DNA of 64,000 bases from Thalassospira sp. MCCC 1A01428 (GTDB lineage: Bacteria > Pseudomonadota > Alphaproteobacteria > Rhodospirillales > Thalassospiraceae): assembly GCF_002115825.1 (NCBI RefSeq), contig NZ_JFJZ01000004.1:124001-188000 (forward strand). Direction: 5' to 3'. The notes under the pieces were generated by a model. The model was not told the DNA's origin and searched no databases. It saw nothing but the letters and a program-made list of their open reading frames with translations. A program made the position numbers and the translations under genes. Positions within the stretch are counted from its first letter, which is position 1. Each line of letters begins with the position of its first letter. This document shows positions 55,056 through 63,137 of this stretch, one piece after another.

Positions 55056-55853
55056 TCAGGCTTTGCTGGCGACAATGAACAGGCGGTTAAACGGAAACAG
55101 GGTAATGCCATCGGGCCGGGGCGGGTAAACCTGGCTAAGCCGGGTTTTATAATGGTCGCAAAAGGCGGCACGGGCATCATCATCTGGCAGGTTTGCCAGA
55201 ACCGGGCGCAGGGCTGTTGAGGATACCCAGTTAAATACCGGGTCTTCACCGCGAAGGACGTGGCAATATTGGGTTTGCCACAAATCAACATTGCTGCAAA
55301 TCGGAGCCAGAACATCGAAATAATCGCCCGGACGCATGATTTTAATCTGGTCCTGTGCTGCGGCCACGTCCTTTTCCCATTTTTCACCGGCCTCGTTGAT
55401 CAACTGGTGACTGGGGGCCAGAAAATTGTTGGGCACCTGAATGGCGACCAGCCCGCCGGGTTTTACAAAATTCAGCAGGCGGGGCAACAGGCTGGCATGA
55501 CCCGGAACCCATTGCAGGGCCGCATTGGAAAACAAAAGGTCAATCGGGGCATCTGGTTCCCACGATGCAATGTCGCTTTGCTGCCAGATGATGCGATCAT
55601 CATGGGCACGGGCCTTGTCCAGCATTTCAGCCGAATGGTCGACGCCGGTAATGACCGGTTTGTTGCCGCTGGTGGCATAGGCATCAACCAAAAGCGAGGT
55701 AACAGTACCAGGGCCGCAGCCAAGGTCGACAATATTGGCGGGATTAAACCCCTGTGCCGGTTTGGGCAGGCGGGCAATCAGGTCAGTCGCCGGGCGGCGG
55801 CGTTCGTCACCGAAAAGGCCATACTGGTTTGGATCCCAATGTGTATTGGTCAA
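55056..55853 (-). CDS. tam: Trans-aconitate 2-methyltransferase-like protein
   Basis: A 265-residue SAM-dependent methyltransferase resembling Tam, which methylates trans-aconitate and relieves inhibition of aconitase. It begins MTNTHWDPNQYGLFGDERRR, the characteristic N-terminus. The SAM loop is VDLGCGPGTVTSLL near 43, followed by DHSAEMLDKAR and the FSNAALQWVPGH motif. It starts 47 bases from the small membrane gene upstream and reads away from it on the same strand. Confidence 0.85.
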   Translation of the reverse strand: MTNTHWDPNQYGLFGDERRRPATDLIARLPKPAQGFNPANIVDLGCGPGTVTSLLVDAYATSGNKPVITGVDHSAEMLDKARAHDDRIIWQQSDIASWEPDAPIDLLFSNAALQWVPGHASLLPRLLNFVKPGGLVAIQVPNNFLAPSHQLINEAGEKWEKDVAAAQDQIKIMRPGDYFDVLAPICSNVDLWQTQYCHVLRGEDPVFNWVSSTALRPVLANLPDDDARAAFCDHYKTRLSQVYPPRPDGITLFPFNRLFIVASKA

Positions 55854-55900
55854 AATCCGGTCCTTTTGTTATTCCCCCGCCAGGTGGTCGTCCGCCGGGT

Positions 55901-56086
55901 TTAATGTGTTTTTTCAACGTCGTCAAAATGACTGTTGATCAGCGCGAACGTAAACAGGATGGCGCCAAAAAACATAATCAGCCCGACAAAATAGGAATAT
56001 CCATCATGTGCGGCTGAGGCATAAAACAGGCCGCCAAGGCCAACTGCAATGCTCAATATACCGAATATCAGGCGATCCATACCCAT
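55901..56086 (-). CDS. Small two-helix membrane protein
   Basis: A 61-residue product with two membrane helices (about 4-24 and 33-50) and a short charged tail (NSHFDDVEKTH). GGAAAGG precedes the ATG, so the gene is plausible. It lies between the Tam-like gene and rppH on the same strand. No family recognised. Confidence 0.6.
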   Translation of the reverse strand: MGMDRLIFGILSIAVGLGGLFYASAAHDGYSYFVGLIMFFGAILFTFALINSHFDDVEKTH

Positions 56087-56132
56087 TTTAGAACCTTTCC
56101 AAACCCAAGGGTGTTAATGACAGCAAAATGTA

Positions 56133-56167
56133 ACCAAAAGTGTGCCGCGTTCAAGCAGACTTTTGGT
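56133..56167 (-). terminator. Hairpin after rppH
   Basis: A 9-bp stem ACCAAAAGT / ACTTTTGGT with a 17-nt loop begins two bases after the rppH stop codon and is followed on the minus strand by TTACATTTTG. It is probably the end of the gpmI-to-rppH transcript, though the tail is only moderately T-rich. Confidence 0.55.
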
Positions 56168-56168
56168 C

Positions 56169-56777
56169 TTATGCCTGATCATCACCTTGTTTGATTTGAT
56201 CTGGAACAGTTTTGAAAATTTCTACCAACTGCTGATAAACAGGGCGTTTAAACGGTACGATCATGTCGGGGAGGGACAAAAAGTCGTTCCAGCGCCAGGC
56301 GTCAAATTCAGGGTGGTCACCGGCAATGACAAAATCCTCGTCCTTGCCGCGATAGCGCATGGCAAACCATTTTTGCTTTTGTCCGCGATACTTGCCACCA
56401 AATGCCTTGCCGATCAGATGTTCGGGCAAATCATATGTCAGCCATTCCGGGGTTTCTGCGATGATTTCGGCGTTATCGGTGCCAATTTCTTCCATCAATT
56501 CGCGCAAGGCGGCCTGCTTGGGTGTTTCATCGCCGTCAATGCCGCCCTGTGGCAATTGCCACGCACCTTCAAAACCAACACGGTTGCCAATCCAGACATC
56601 GCCGCGTTCATTAAACAGGGCAACGCCAACACAGGGCCGATAGGGAAGGTCGCTGCCCGGGGCGTCGCTGTCACTGGACTGACCGGCATCAAGGGGAAGC
56701 GGCAGGGAATCCGTCTTTATTTTTCTGGATTTTTTTTTCTTGTCTGCTTTGGTTTTTTTGGCGGGGTCTTTGGACAT
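56169..56777 (-). CDS. rppH: RNA pyrophosphohydrolase (Nudix)
   Basis: RppH removes pyrophosphate from the 5' end of mRNA, triggering decay. The Nudix box starts at Gly78 and follows GX5EX7REUXEEXGU exactly, and the start of the domain, YRPCVGVALFNERGDVWIG (46-64), is typical of RppH. The first 44 residues are an extra Lys- and Ser-rich extension not present in E. coli. The gene ends the row gpmI-envC-ctpA-deacetylase-rppH, starting six bases after its neighbour's stop. Confidence 0.93.
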   Translation of the reverse strand: MSKDPAKKTKADKKKKSRKIKTDSLPLPLDAGQSSDSDAPGSDLPYRPCVGVALFNERGDVWIGNRVGFEGAWQLPQGGIDGDETPKQAALRELMEEIGTDNAEIIAETPEWLTYDLPEHLIGKAFGGKYRGQKQKWFAMRYRGKDEDFVIAGDHPEFDAWRWNDFLSLPDMIVPFKRPVYQQLVEIFKTVPDQIKQGDDQA

Positions 56778-56783
56778 GGCAGA

Positions 56784-58316
56784 TCAGTTACCCTCGATGG
56801 TTTCTTCGGTGGCGTCAGCATTTGGCGAAGAACTGCCCTTTTTCGCATTTTCAGTTGTTTCATTCATGCGTTGGGCAGCAGCGGCTTCCTGTGGCGATTG
56901 CGGTTTGACCTGTTTGCTGGCAAGGGCAGAAACCGGTGCAAGTTTAACTCCCTGGCGGTCCAGTCGTTGCGCCCAGTTGCGCAACCGCTGAATTGTTACC
57001 GGGTAGGACTGGGCAAGGCCAATGGCAAAACCATCCGTTTTTGCCTTGTTCGTCAGTGCGCTTAACTGGGCATCAATCGCACGGCGGCTGGGCACGGTAT
57101 CAATGTTAAAATCAACAATGGCATTGGCTTCTTCAGCATTGGCAGCAAGCTGGGCTGCCAGGCTGACCATGCCTGTATTGCTTCCATCAATATACATCAG
57201 CCCGGTTTTATCAAGAAAATCAATAACCGGGCGAATGGAACTGTCAAGATTGGCAAATTTGGACCCAAGATGCCCAACCACCCCGACATATCCGGGAAAC
57301 CGTGCCAGTAACCATTCCAGCCGCACCAGATTTTCCCCTTCGGGCAGGCTGGTCATCAAGGCACGCGGGCCGGGATCCGATAACGGGAAGTCATCGGGTT
57401 CCATCGGCAATTGTAAAAACACTTCGTGGCCCATTTGCCGGGCACGCGCCAATGTTTTGGGTAGGTTATCGGCATAGGGTGACAGGCCCAGAGAAATGTT
57501 TAACGGCAAATCCTCAATCGCTTTGGTGGTGCGGTCCGCATTCAGGCCCAGTCCGGTTACAATCACGGCGACATAGGGCTGTTCAGGTTCCAGCGTAAAG
57601 GGCCGGGCATAGGCCTGGGCCGGCGTTGTGCCATCGTCGGCAATGCGCGGCACCCGGCCAAAACTGCCTTCTTCATCCAGCCCGGGAATCGGCGCGGGGC
57701 GCAGCGGGTCGGCTTCGATTTTTTCATCAAAATCACCCTCTGCCGCCATGGCGGCCAATTCTTCGGGCGACGGGCCTCCCGGGGCGATGTCTTCGCCGTT
57801 TGCAGCCCCGTTATTGCCTTGTCCGGTTAAACTGGCAATGCCGGGTGGAAGGTCCCCCATGGCATCGGGGGCAGCGTTATTCGGGTTTGCTGTATTCTGG
57901 GTTTCTGCGGCCTTGCGGCGTGCTTCGTCTTCGGCGCGGTTGCGGGCCTCGATATCAAGCACGCCCTTGGCAATTTCATCTTGCAGTTCACGTTCTGTGC
58001 CGGGGATGGCATCGGTTACCTTTGGACCGCCAAGATGGAACAGCCGCCAGCCGGTTTCAGGGTCGATGATAGGCAGGGCCACCAGTGTGGCAACGCCAAA
58101 AGGCAACAGCCAAAGTACCAGTAACAAAAATTTGGACAGCCGCCAGCGCCGCGACGGCGGGCGTAACGGCAACAGGCGATACTGTTCATCGTAGGGCAGT
58201 TCTGTAAACGGAACATCCTCCGCCACCGTGTCGGACAACATATCGTCATCCGTATCGGTTGCAGAGGATTCCGTTTTGCGGCGGGGCCGCAGAAATTTGA
58301 ACAGTTTACCGATCAC
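56784..58316 (-). CDS. Divergent polysaccharide deacetylase family protein
   Basis: A 510-residue protein. A cytoplasmic N-terminus precedes one membrane helix (about 54-78, LSKFLLLVLWLLPFGVATLVALPII), then a low-complexity Pro/Gly/Asn stretch (about 130-240). The divergent polysaccharide deacetylase (YibQ/DUF610) domain is after about 245: YVAVIVTGLGLNADRTTKAIEDLP, then HEVFLQLPMEPDDFPLSDPG. Family members sit beside ctpA in Alphaproteobacteria and are thought to act on envelope polysaccharide or peptidoglycan, without clear proof. The long acidic C-terminal tail (about 470-510) is unusual. Confidence 0.85.
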   Translation of the reverse strand: MIGKLFKFLRPRRKTESSATDTDDDMLSDTVAEDVPFTELPYDEQYRLLPLRPPSRRWRLSKFLLLVLWLLPFGVATLVALPIIDPETGWRLFHLGGPKVTDAIPGTERELQDEIAKGVLDIEARNRAEDEARRKAAETQNTANPNNAAPDAMGDLPPGIASLTGQGNNGAANGEDIAPGGPSPEELAAMAAEGDFDEKIEADPLRPAPIPGLDEEGSFGRVPRIADDGTTPAQAYARPFTLEPEQPYVAVIVTGLGLNADRTTKAIEDLPLNISLGLSPYADNLPKTLARARQMGHEVFLQLPMEPDDFPLSDPGPRALMTSLPEGENLVRLEWLLARFPGYVGVVGHLGSKFANLDSSIRPVIDFLDKTGLMYIDGSNTGMVSLAAQLAANAEEANAIVDFNIDTVPSRRAIDAQLSALTNKAKTDGFAIGLAQSYPVTIQRLRNWAQRLDRQGVKLAPVSALASKQVKPQSPQEAAAAQRMNETTENAKKGSSSPNADATEETIEGN

Positions 58317-58352
58317 TGCGGGTCAGTCTCTTCCTGTTCCCGTCACGATCTT

Positions 58353-59675
58353 TCAGCTTTTTGATCTGAAGCTGCCATAAAGCGAAATGCCCCGGATCAT
58401 ATCAAGTGCGCGGGCAAGCTGATAATCGTCTTCGGTTACTTTTTCGGCGTCCTGACGGAGCTTGTCTGCCTTGGTTTCGGCGTCAACCGTGGTTGAATCC
58501 TCGTTATGCAGGGCACCATTCAGGTCTGCTTCGGACCGGCGCTGGCCGGTTTCGATGGTTTCGACCTTCGACTGGGGAACAATAATGTCGGGCACAATGC
58601 CGACTTCCTGAATCGAACGGCCAGACGGGGTATAATAACGTGCGGTGGTCAGGCGCAGGGCCACATTGCCAGGCATCGGCAAAATGGTTTGTACCGACCC
58701 TTTGCCAAAGCTGCGCGTGCCCATAATGATCGCCCGGCCATGATCCTGCAAGGCACCAGCCACAATTTCCGATGCTGATGCCGACCCGTCATTGATCAGA
58801 ACAACAATGGGCAGGTTGTCGGCAAGGTCGCCGTCTTTGGCGGTATAGCGTTCGGTGTTTTTGGTGTCACGCGGACGGGTCGAAACGATTTCGCCTTCGT
58901 TTAAAAAGGCATCGGAAACCGCAATCGCCTGGTCAAGCAAGCCACCGGGATTGTTGCGAAGGTCGATCACGAAACCTTTCAGTTTCGGGCCGATTTCCTT
59001 GCGCTGGTCTTCGATGGCGCGTTGCAGGCCGCTAAAGGTTTGTTCGCTGAATTTCGTGATGCGGATATAACCGACATCGTTTTTAACCTGCGGGCGCACC
59101 GACTGGATTTTGATGACTGCACGGGTCAGCGTGACATCAAACGGGGCCTGTTCGCCCTTGCGCACAATGGTCAGTTTGATGTCGGTATTGACCTTGCCGC
59201 GCATCATGTCGACGGCATCGTTAAGCGGCAGGCCGCGCACCGATTTGCCATCGATATGGGTGATAAAATCGCCCGGCTGGATCCCGGCTTTTTCGGCAGG
59301 GGTATCAAAAATCGGCGAAATAACTTTTACAAAGCCGTTTTCCTGGGTGACTTCGATGCCCAGCCCGCCAAATTCGCCGCGGGTATCAACCTGCATGTCC
59401 TTGAAATTATCCATATTCAAATAGGATGAATGCGGGTCAAGCGAGGTTAGCATGCCGTTAATGGCGGCTTCGATCAGTTTTTTATCATCGACCGGTTCAA
59501 CATATTTGGCTTTGACCTGTTCAAACACGTCGCCAAAAAGGTTGAGAAGCCGATAGGTTTCGGCTGATGACGTCGGGGTATCACCGGGGGTCGAAGACTG
59601 CGCAAAAGCTGGCACTGCAAGGCTGAAATTCAGGCCCGCCGCCAGTGCAAATACTACCAATCGAGACTTTTTCAT
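58353..59675 (-). CDS. ctpA: C-terminal processing peptidase (S41 family)
   Basis: A 440-residue periplasmic serine protease. Signal peptide about 1-25, PDZ domain about 85-170 (GLGIEVTQENGFVKVISPI), then the catalytic domain. The Ser/Lys dyad lies in the GSASASE and SFGKGSVQ motifs near 310-340. CtpA trims C-termini of secreted proteins and often regulates peptidoglycan hydrolases; its start overlaps the end of the EnvC-like gene by four bases, supporting a shared envelope role. Confidence 0.95.
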   Translation of the reverse strand: MKKSRLVVFALAAGLNFSLAVPAFAQSSTPGDTPTSSAETYRLLNLFGDVFEQVKAKYVEPVDDKKLIEAAINGMLTSLDPHSSYLNMDNFKDMQVDTRGEFGGLGIEVTQENGFVKVISPIFDTPAEKAGIQPGDFITHIDGKSVRGLPLNDAVDMMRGKVNTDIKLTIVRKGEQAPFDVTLTRAVIKIQSVRPQVKNDVGYIRITKFSEQTFSGLQRAIEDQRKEIGPKLKGFVIDLRNNPGGLLDQAIAVSDAFLNEGEIVSTRPRDTKNTERYTAKDGDLADNLPIVVLINDGSASASEIVAGALQDHGRAIIMGTRSFGKGSVQTILPMPGNVALRLTTARYYTPSGRSIQEVGIVPDIIVPQSKVETIETGQRRSEADLNGALHNEDSTTVDAETKADKLRQDAEKVTEDDYQLARALDMIRGISLYGSFRSKS

Positions 59676-61027
59676 CCGCTTACCTTGCCGTTTTGTGATG
59701 CCAGCCAGGGAAGCGGATTGATCGCTTCGCCGTCATGGCGCATTTCGAGATACAGTTTCGGCCTGTTTTCGCCCATGGTTCCAACAGGTTCACCCGCCAG
59801 TACATATTGTCCTACCACACTGTCCAGGCGATCAAAACCCGCAACAAGACTATGGTATCCTTCGCCGTGTTCGATAATCAAGAGTCTGCCATAGCCCCGG
59901 AACGGCCCGGCGAACACCACTTTGCCATCAAAAGGCGAGACAACCTGCGCTTCGGGCCGGGTTTCAATCTCGATTCCTTTGGCATGGGCACCGCCAGGAA
60001 GGCCGCTTTGAACGCTACGTTCACCAAAAAGTGTTACAATTTTGCCAGCCGCAGGCATCCGCAAATGGCCGCGTGCCTCGGTGATCGAGCTGGCAACGGC
60101 CGCTTCTTTCACCGCGTCGCCGGTTTTGGCGGCCGTATTACGATTACCGGCCGGCGTGTTCAATGATGCGGTTTGGGTGGGTGATGATGGCAATACGTCA
60201 TCAATTTCGCTATCGGGGGCATCTTTAACCAGTTCGTAGTCGGGTTTTTCGCGCGGTGATGGCAAACCATCGGCACGATTTTTAATACTGGCAAGAAGTT
60301 CGCCCAGCGTTTTGGCTTCCATGGCCATTTTTTGCACCGCACGGGCGGCTTCGCGGGCTTCGTCCTCGGTATCCTGGCGTAACTGGCGTTTATCGTCTAG
60401 CAACCGCGACAGGCTTTCGCGTTCATCGCGCAGCTTTGCTGTTACATCGCCCAATTCGCTGCGCCGGGTTTTAATGGTGCTACGCAAATCGGTAATTTCG
60501 CCCAGTTCCCGTTTTAAGTCCTTGGCGTGCTGTTCAACACCGGGCAGGGCAGCCTTTAACAATATGGCGGATCGTAACGTGTCTTGCGGGCTGCGCGGCA
60601 GGGCAATCAGGGCTTCGGGCGGGGTGGTCGATAACCGCTCCAGCGCCATTAAAATGCGGGCATATTGCCCGGCCTTGTCTTCGAGCGCGGTGGTGGCGTC
60701 TTTTTCACGGTTTTCAAGTTCGACCAGCTTGTCTTCTATGTCGGTCAGTTCGCTTTCATATTGCTGAACCCGGCGGGCAACCGACACTTCTTCCGATTGC
60801 AGGGCCTGTTCTTCGGTCAGCAATTCATGTGATTTGCGCGACAGGAATTCTTCCTGCTTTTTTTGTTCTGAAAGCTGGCTTTGCACCGCATCAAGGCGTG
60901 AGTCAACCTTGCGCAGGGATTCTGCACCTAACGGAAAAAATGCTCCGGCACCGGTCACCATAAAGGCGGCCAGAGCCGGAGCAATCAACCATTTGCCAAT
61001 ATCAGCTTGCCGGGGGCAGCGCAGCAT
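59672..61027 (-). CDS. envC: EnvC-like murein hydrolase activator (degenerate M23/LytM domain)
   Basis: A 451-residue secreted protein: signal peptide (about 1-34), a long coiled coil (about 40-265) and a C-terminal LytM domain (about 330-450). The zinc ligands of active M23 peptidases are replaced: the HxGID loop reads AKGIE, YxHL reads VAGF, and LHFE reads LYLE. That degeneracy is what amidase activators of the EnvC/NlpD type show, so it most likely activates a cell-separating amidase. The gene overlaps the end of gpmI by 26 bases. Confidence 0.9.
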   Translation of the reverse strand: MLRCPRQADIGKWLIAPALAAFMVTGAGAFFPLGAESLRKVDSRLDAVQSQLSEQKKQEEFLSRKSHELLTEEQALQSEEVSVARRVQQYESELTDIEDKLVELENREKDATTALEDKAGQYARILMALERLSTTPPEALIALPRSPQDTLRSAILLKAALPGVEQHAKDLKRELGEITDLRSTIKTRRSELGDVTAKLRDERESLSRLLDDKRQLRQDTEDEAREAARAVQKMAMEAKTLGELLASIKNRADGLPSPREKPDYELVKDAPDSEIDDVLPSSPTQTASLNTPAGNRNTAAKTGDAVKEAAVASSITEARGHLRMPAAGKIVTLFGERSVQSGLPGGAHAKGIEIETRPEAQVVSPFDGKVVFAGPFRGYGRLLIIEHGEGYHSLVAGFDRLDSVVGQYVLAGEPVGTMGENRPKLYLEMRHDGEAINPLPWLASQNGKVSG

Positions 61028-62597
61028 CGGGTTTCAGACCTTCGATCAGCGTTTTGCCAGTCATGTCCGCCGGTTGCGGCAGGCCCAGCAATTGCAACAA
61101 TGTTGGCGCAACGTCGGCCAGGCGGCCATCGCGCAGGGTAACGCCCTTGGGCCCGTTAACCAGAATGGTTGGCACCGGGTTAAGGGTATGGGCGGTGTGT
61201 GGTTCGCCGCTTTCCGGGTCAACCATGGTTTCACAGTTGCCATGGTCGGCGGTAATAAACATAACGCCCCCAACCTTGCGAACAGCCGCAACCACCTTGC
61301 CCACACATTCATCAACGGCTTCGGCGGCTTTCATCGCGGCCGACAAAATGCCGCTATGCCCGACCATGTCGGGGTTGGCGAAATTAACGATGATGGCGTC
61401 GTATGTTTCGGCCTCAATCGCGGCAACCAGTTTGGCGCACACTTCGGGGGCCGACATTTCGGGTTGCAAATCATAGGTCGCAACTTTGGGCGAGGGCACC
61501 AGAATGCGGTCTTCGCCGGGATAAACCTGTTCTTCGCCGCCGTTAAAGAAAAACGACACATGCGGGTATTTTTCAGTTTCGGCAATGCGCAGTTGTTTCA
61601 TGCCTGCATTGGAAACCACTTCGCCAAAAATGTTGGGCAGGGTTTTGGGCGGATAGATCGCATCCATATAGGCGGCATGGCTGGACGAATATTCGACCAT
61701 TCCGGCCTGAACAGCAAATTTGACCGGCGTTTTGCGATCAAATCCGTCAAAATCAGGGGCGCACAGGGCTGCCAGAATTTCGCGCGCACGGTCGGCACGG
61801 AAATTGGTCATCAAAAGGCCATCGCCGTCTTTCATGCCGTCATAATCGCCAATGACGGTGGGCAAAATAAACTCGTCGTTGGTATCGGCATCATTGGCGT
61901 TGGCAATGGCATCTTCAGCGGTGTTTGCTTTTTGGGCTTCGCTGTAATTTTTACCCTCGACCATCGCGAAATAGGCCTGGCTGACCCGTTCCCAGCGATT
62001 ATCGCGATCCATCGAATAATAGCGACCGGTAACGGTGGCAATTTCAACATCGGCATCGCCCAGCAGGGAGCGGAATTTTTTCAAAAAACCGGCCGCACTG
62101 CGCGGCGGGGTATCACGCCCATCGGTATAGGCATGGATTTTAACGGCGATACCGGCATCGGCAATGATTTTGGCAAGGGCGGCCATATGCGCCTGATGCG
62201 AATGTACCCCGCCTTCGGACAAAAGCCCGGCAATGTGGCAAACGCCGCCGCTTTTTTTCAGGCTGGAAATAACTTTTTTAACGGCATCGGTATCGGCAAT
62301 GCTGCCGGTTTTGACGGCGTCGTCAATTTTGGGCAGTTCCTGCATCACAACACGGCCTGCACCCAAATTCATGTGGCCGACTTCCGAATTGCCCATTTGC
62401 CCTTCGGGCAGGCCAACATCCAGGCCACAGGCCATCATGAAACCGGTTGGATTATGGGCATACAGGTCGTCCCACACCGGCGTATTGGCCAGTGCGACGG
62501 CATTGTTTTCGCTTTCTTCGCGATAGCCCCAACCATCCAGAATGCATAGCACCACCGGACGGGGACGCTTTGCGGCGTTCGATACAGTCACTGTCAT
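61002..62597 (-). CDS. gpmI: 2,3-bisphosphoglycerate-independent phosphoglycerate mutase
   Basis: GpmI interconverts 3- and 2-phosphoglycerate with manganese. The 531-residue protein has the metal Asp21 in LCILDGWG and the catalytic Ser71 in EGQMGNSEVGHMNLGAG. Later it has TDGRDTPPRSA, the NFRADRARE loop and the metal-site ITADHGNCETM. I start at the ATG at 62597, preceded by AAGTGGGG; a longer frame to 62663 is unsupported. It precedes the envelope genes, an arrangement common in Alphaproteobacteria. Confidence 0.97.
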   Translation of the reverse strand: MTVTVSNAAKRPRPVVLCILDGWGYREESENNAVALANTPVWDDLYAHNPTGFMMACGLDVGLPEGQMGNSEVGHMNLGAGRVVMQELPKIDDAVKTGSIADTDAVKKVISSLKKSGGVCHIAGLLSEGGVHSHQAHMAALAKIIADAGIAVKIHAYTDGRDTPPRSAAGFLKKFRSLLGDADVEIATVTGRYYSMDRDNRWERVSQAYFAMVEGKNYSEAQKANTAEDAIANANDADTNDEFILPTVIGDYDGMKDGDGLLMTNFRADRAREILAALCAPDFDGFDRKTPVKFAVQAGMVEYSSSHAAYMDAIYPPKTLPNIFGEVVSNAGMKQLRIAETEKYPHVSFFFNGGEEQVYPGEDRILVPSPKVATYDLQPEMSAPEVCAKLVAAIEAETYDAIIVNFANPDMVGHSGILSAAMKAAEAVDECVGKVVAAVRKVGGVMFITADHGNCETMVDPESGEPHTAHTLNPVPTILVNGPKGVTLRDGRLADVAPTLLQLLGLPQPADMTGKTLIEGLKPDAALPPAS

Positions 62598-62789
62598 AAC
62601 CCCACTTCTAGGATAAAAGACTGAATTACCAGTAAACAAACCTGTAAATGATGATCCAGTCATAGGTCAAAACGGCGCCGGGCGCGGTGGGTTCCGCCAT
62701 CTGACGCAAATTCTTGACGTAACTTATCATGAAAGATGGCCCTGAACAGCCACCCCGGATGAAATTTTCGCAAATGCGTCAGCGCTTCT

Positions 62790-62819
62790 TTGACAAGGTT
62801 CGGGTCAAACAGGTACGAT
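62790..62819 (+). promoter_or_regulatory. Sigma-70-type promoter of the riboswitch-sdaA unit
   Basis: TTGACA and TACGAT are separated by 18 bases, a close match to the consensus -35 and -10. The start of transcription would lie near 62826, about 20 bases before the first aptamer. Confidence 0.75.
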
Positions 62820-62848
62820 CAATCCGTTAAACGGTGATACCTCGCGCA

Positions 62849-63065
62849 CCGCAATGGGAGAGACCGGCCGGGCAACGTTCCGGCGGGCGCCGAAGGAGCA
62901 ATTCGCCCCGAACACTCTCAGGCACATGGACCGTTGCGGATTGAGGCTCTGGAGAGCGAAAGCCGGCTATTTGGCCGTCTTTCCACCGAAGGATGAAGTT
63001 GTGCGCGCAGGCGTTCAACGCACAATCTCAGGTAGGGGCCATTTGGCCCCAAAGGACAGAGGGGG
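62849..63065 (+). ncRNA. Tandem glycine riboswitch upstream of sdaA
   Basis: Two glycine-type aptamers lie in series. The first (62849-62939) has closing stem CCGCAA / TTGCGG and the conserved GGGAGAG, GCGCCGAAGGAGCAA and CTCTCAGGC elements. The second (62947-63061) has stem CTCTG / CAGAG, GGAGAGC, CACCGAAGGA and ATCTCAGGTA, then the AAGGACAGAGG ending. The seven-base linker is normal for the tandem form. The distance from the second stem to the sdaA start codon is about 75 bases, without an obvious terminator, so control may be translational or by an undetected fold. Glycine as ligand follows from the motif, not from data here. Confidence 0.93.
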
Positions 63066-63137
63066 CTGGCACCGGTTCGTCGATATCGCAGTAAATATTG
63101 CAGAAAAATATAACGCGATCAGAGCCGAGGGAGGCCT

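Noticed and set aside
60834-62549. A 571-codon plus-strand frame opposite gpmI
   Set aside because: gpmI on the other strand has all catalytic motifs; the antisense frame is rich in His/Asn/Gly, as expected for the complement of a GC-rich gene.
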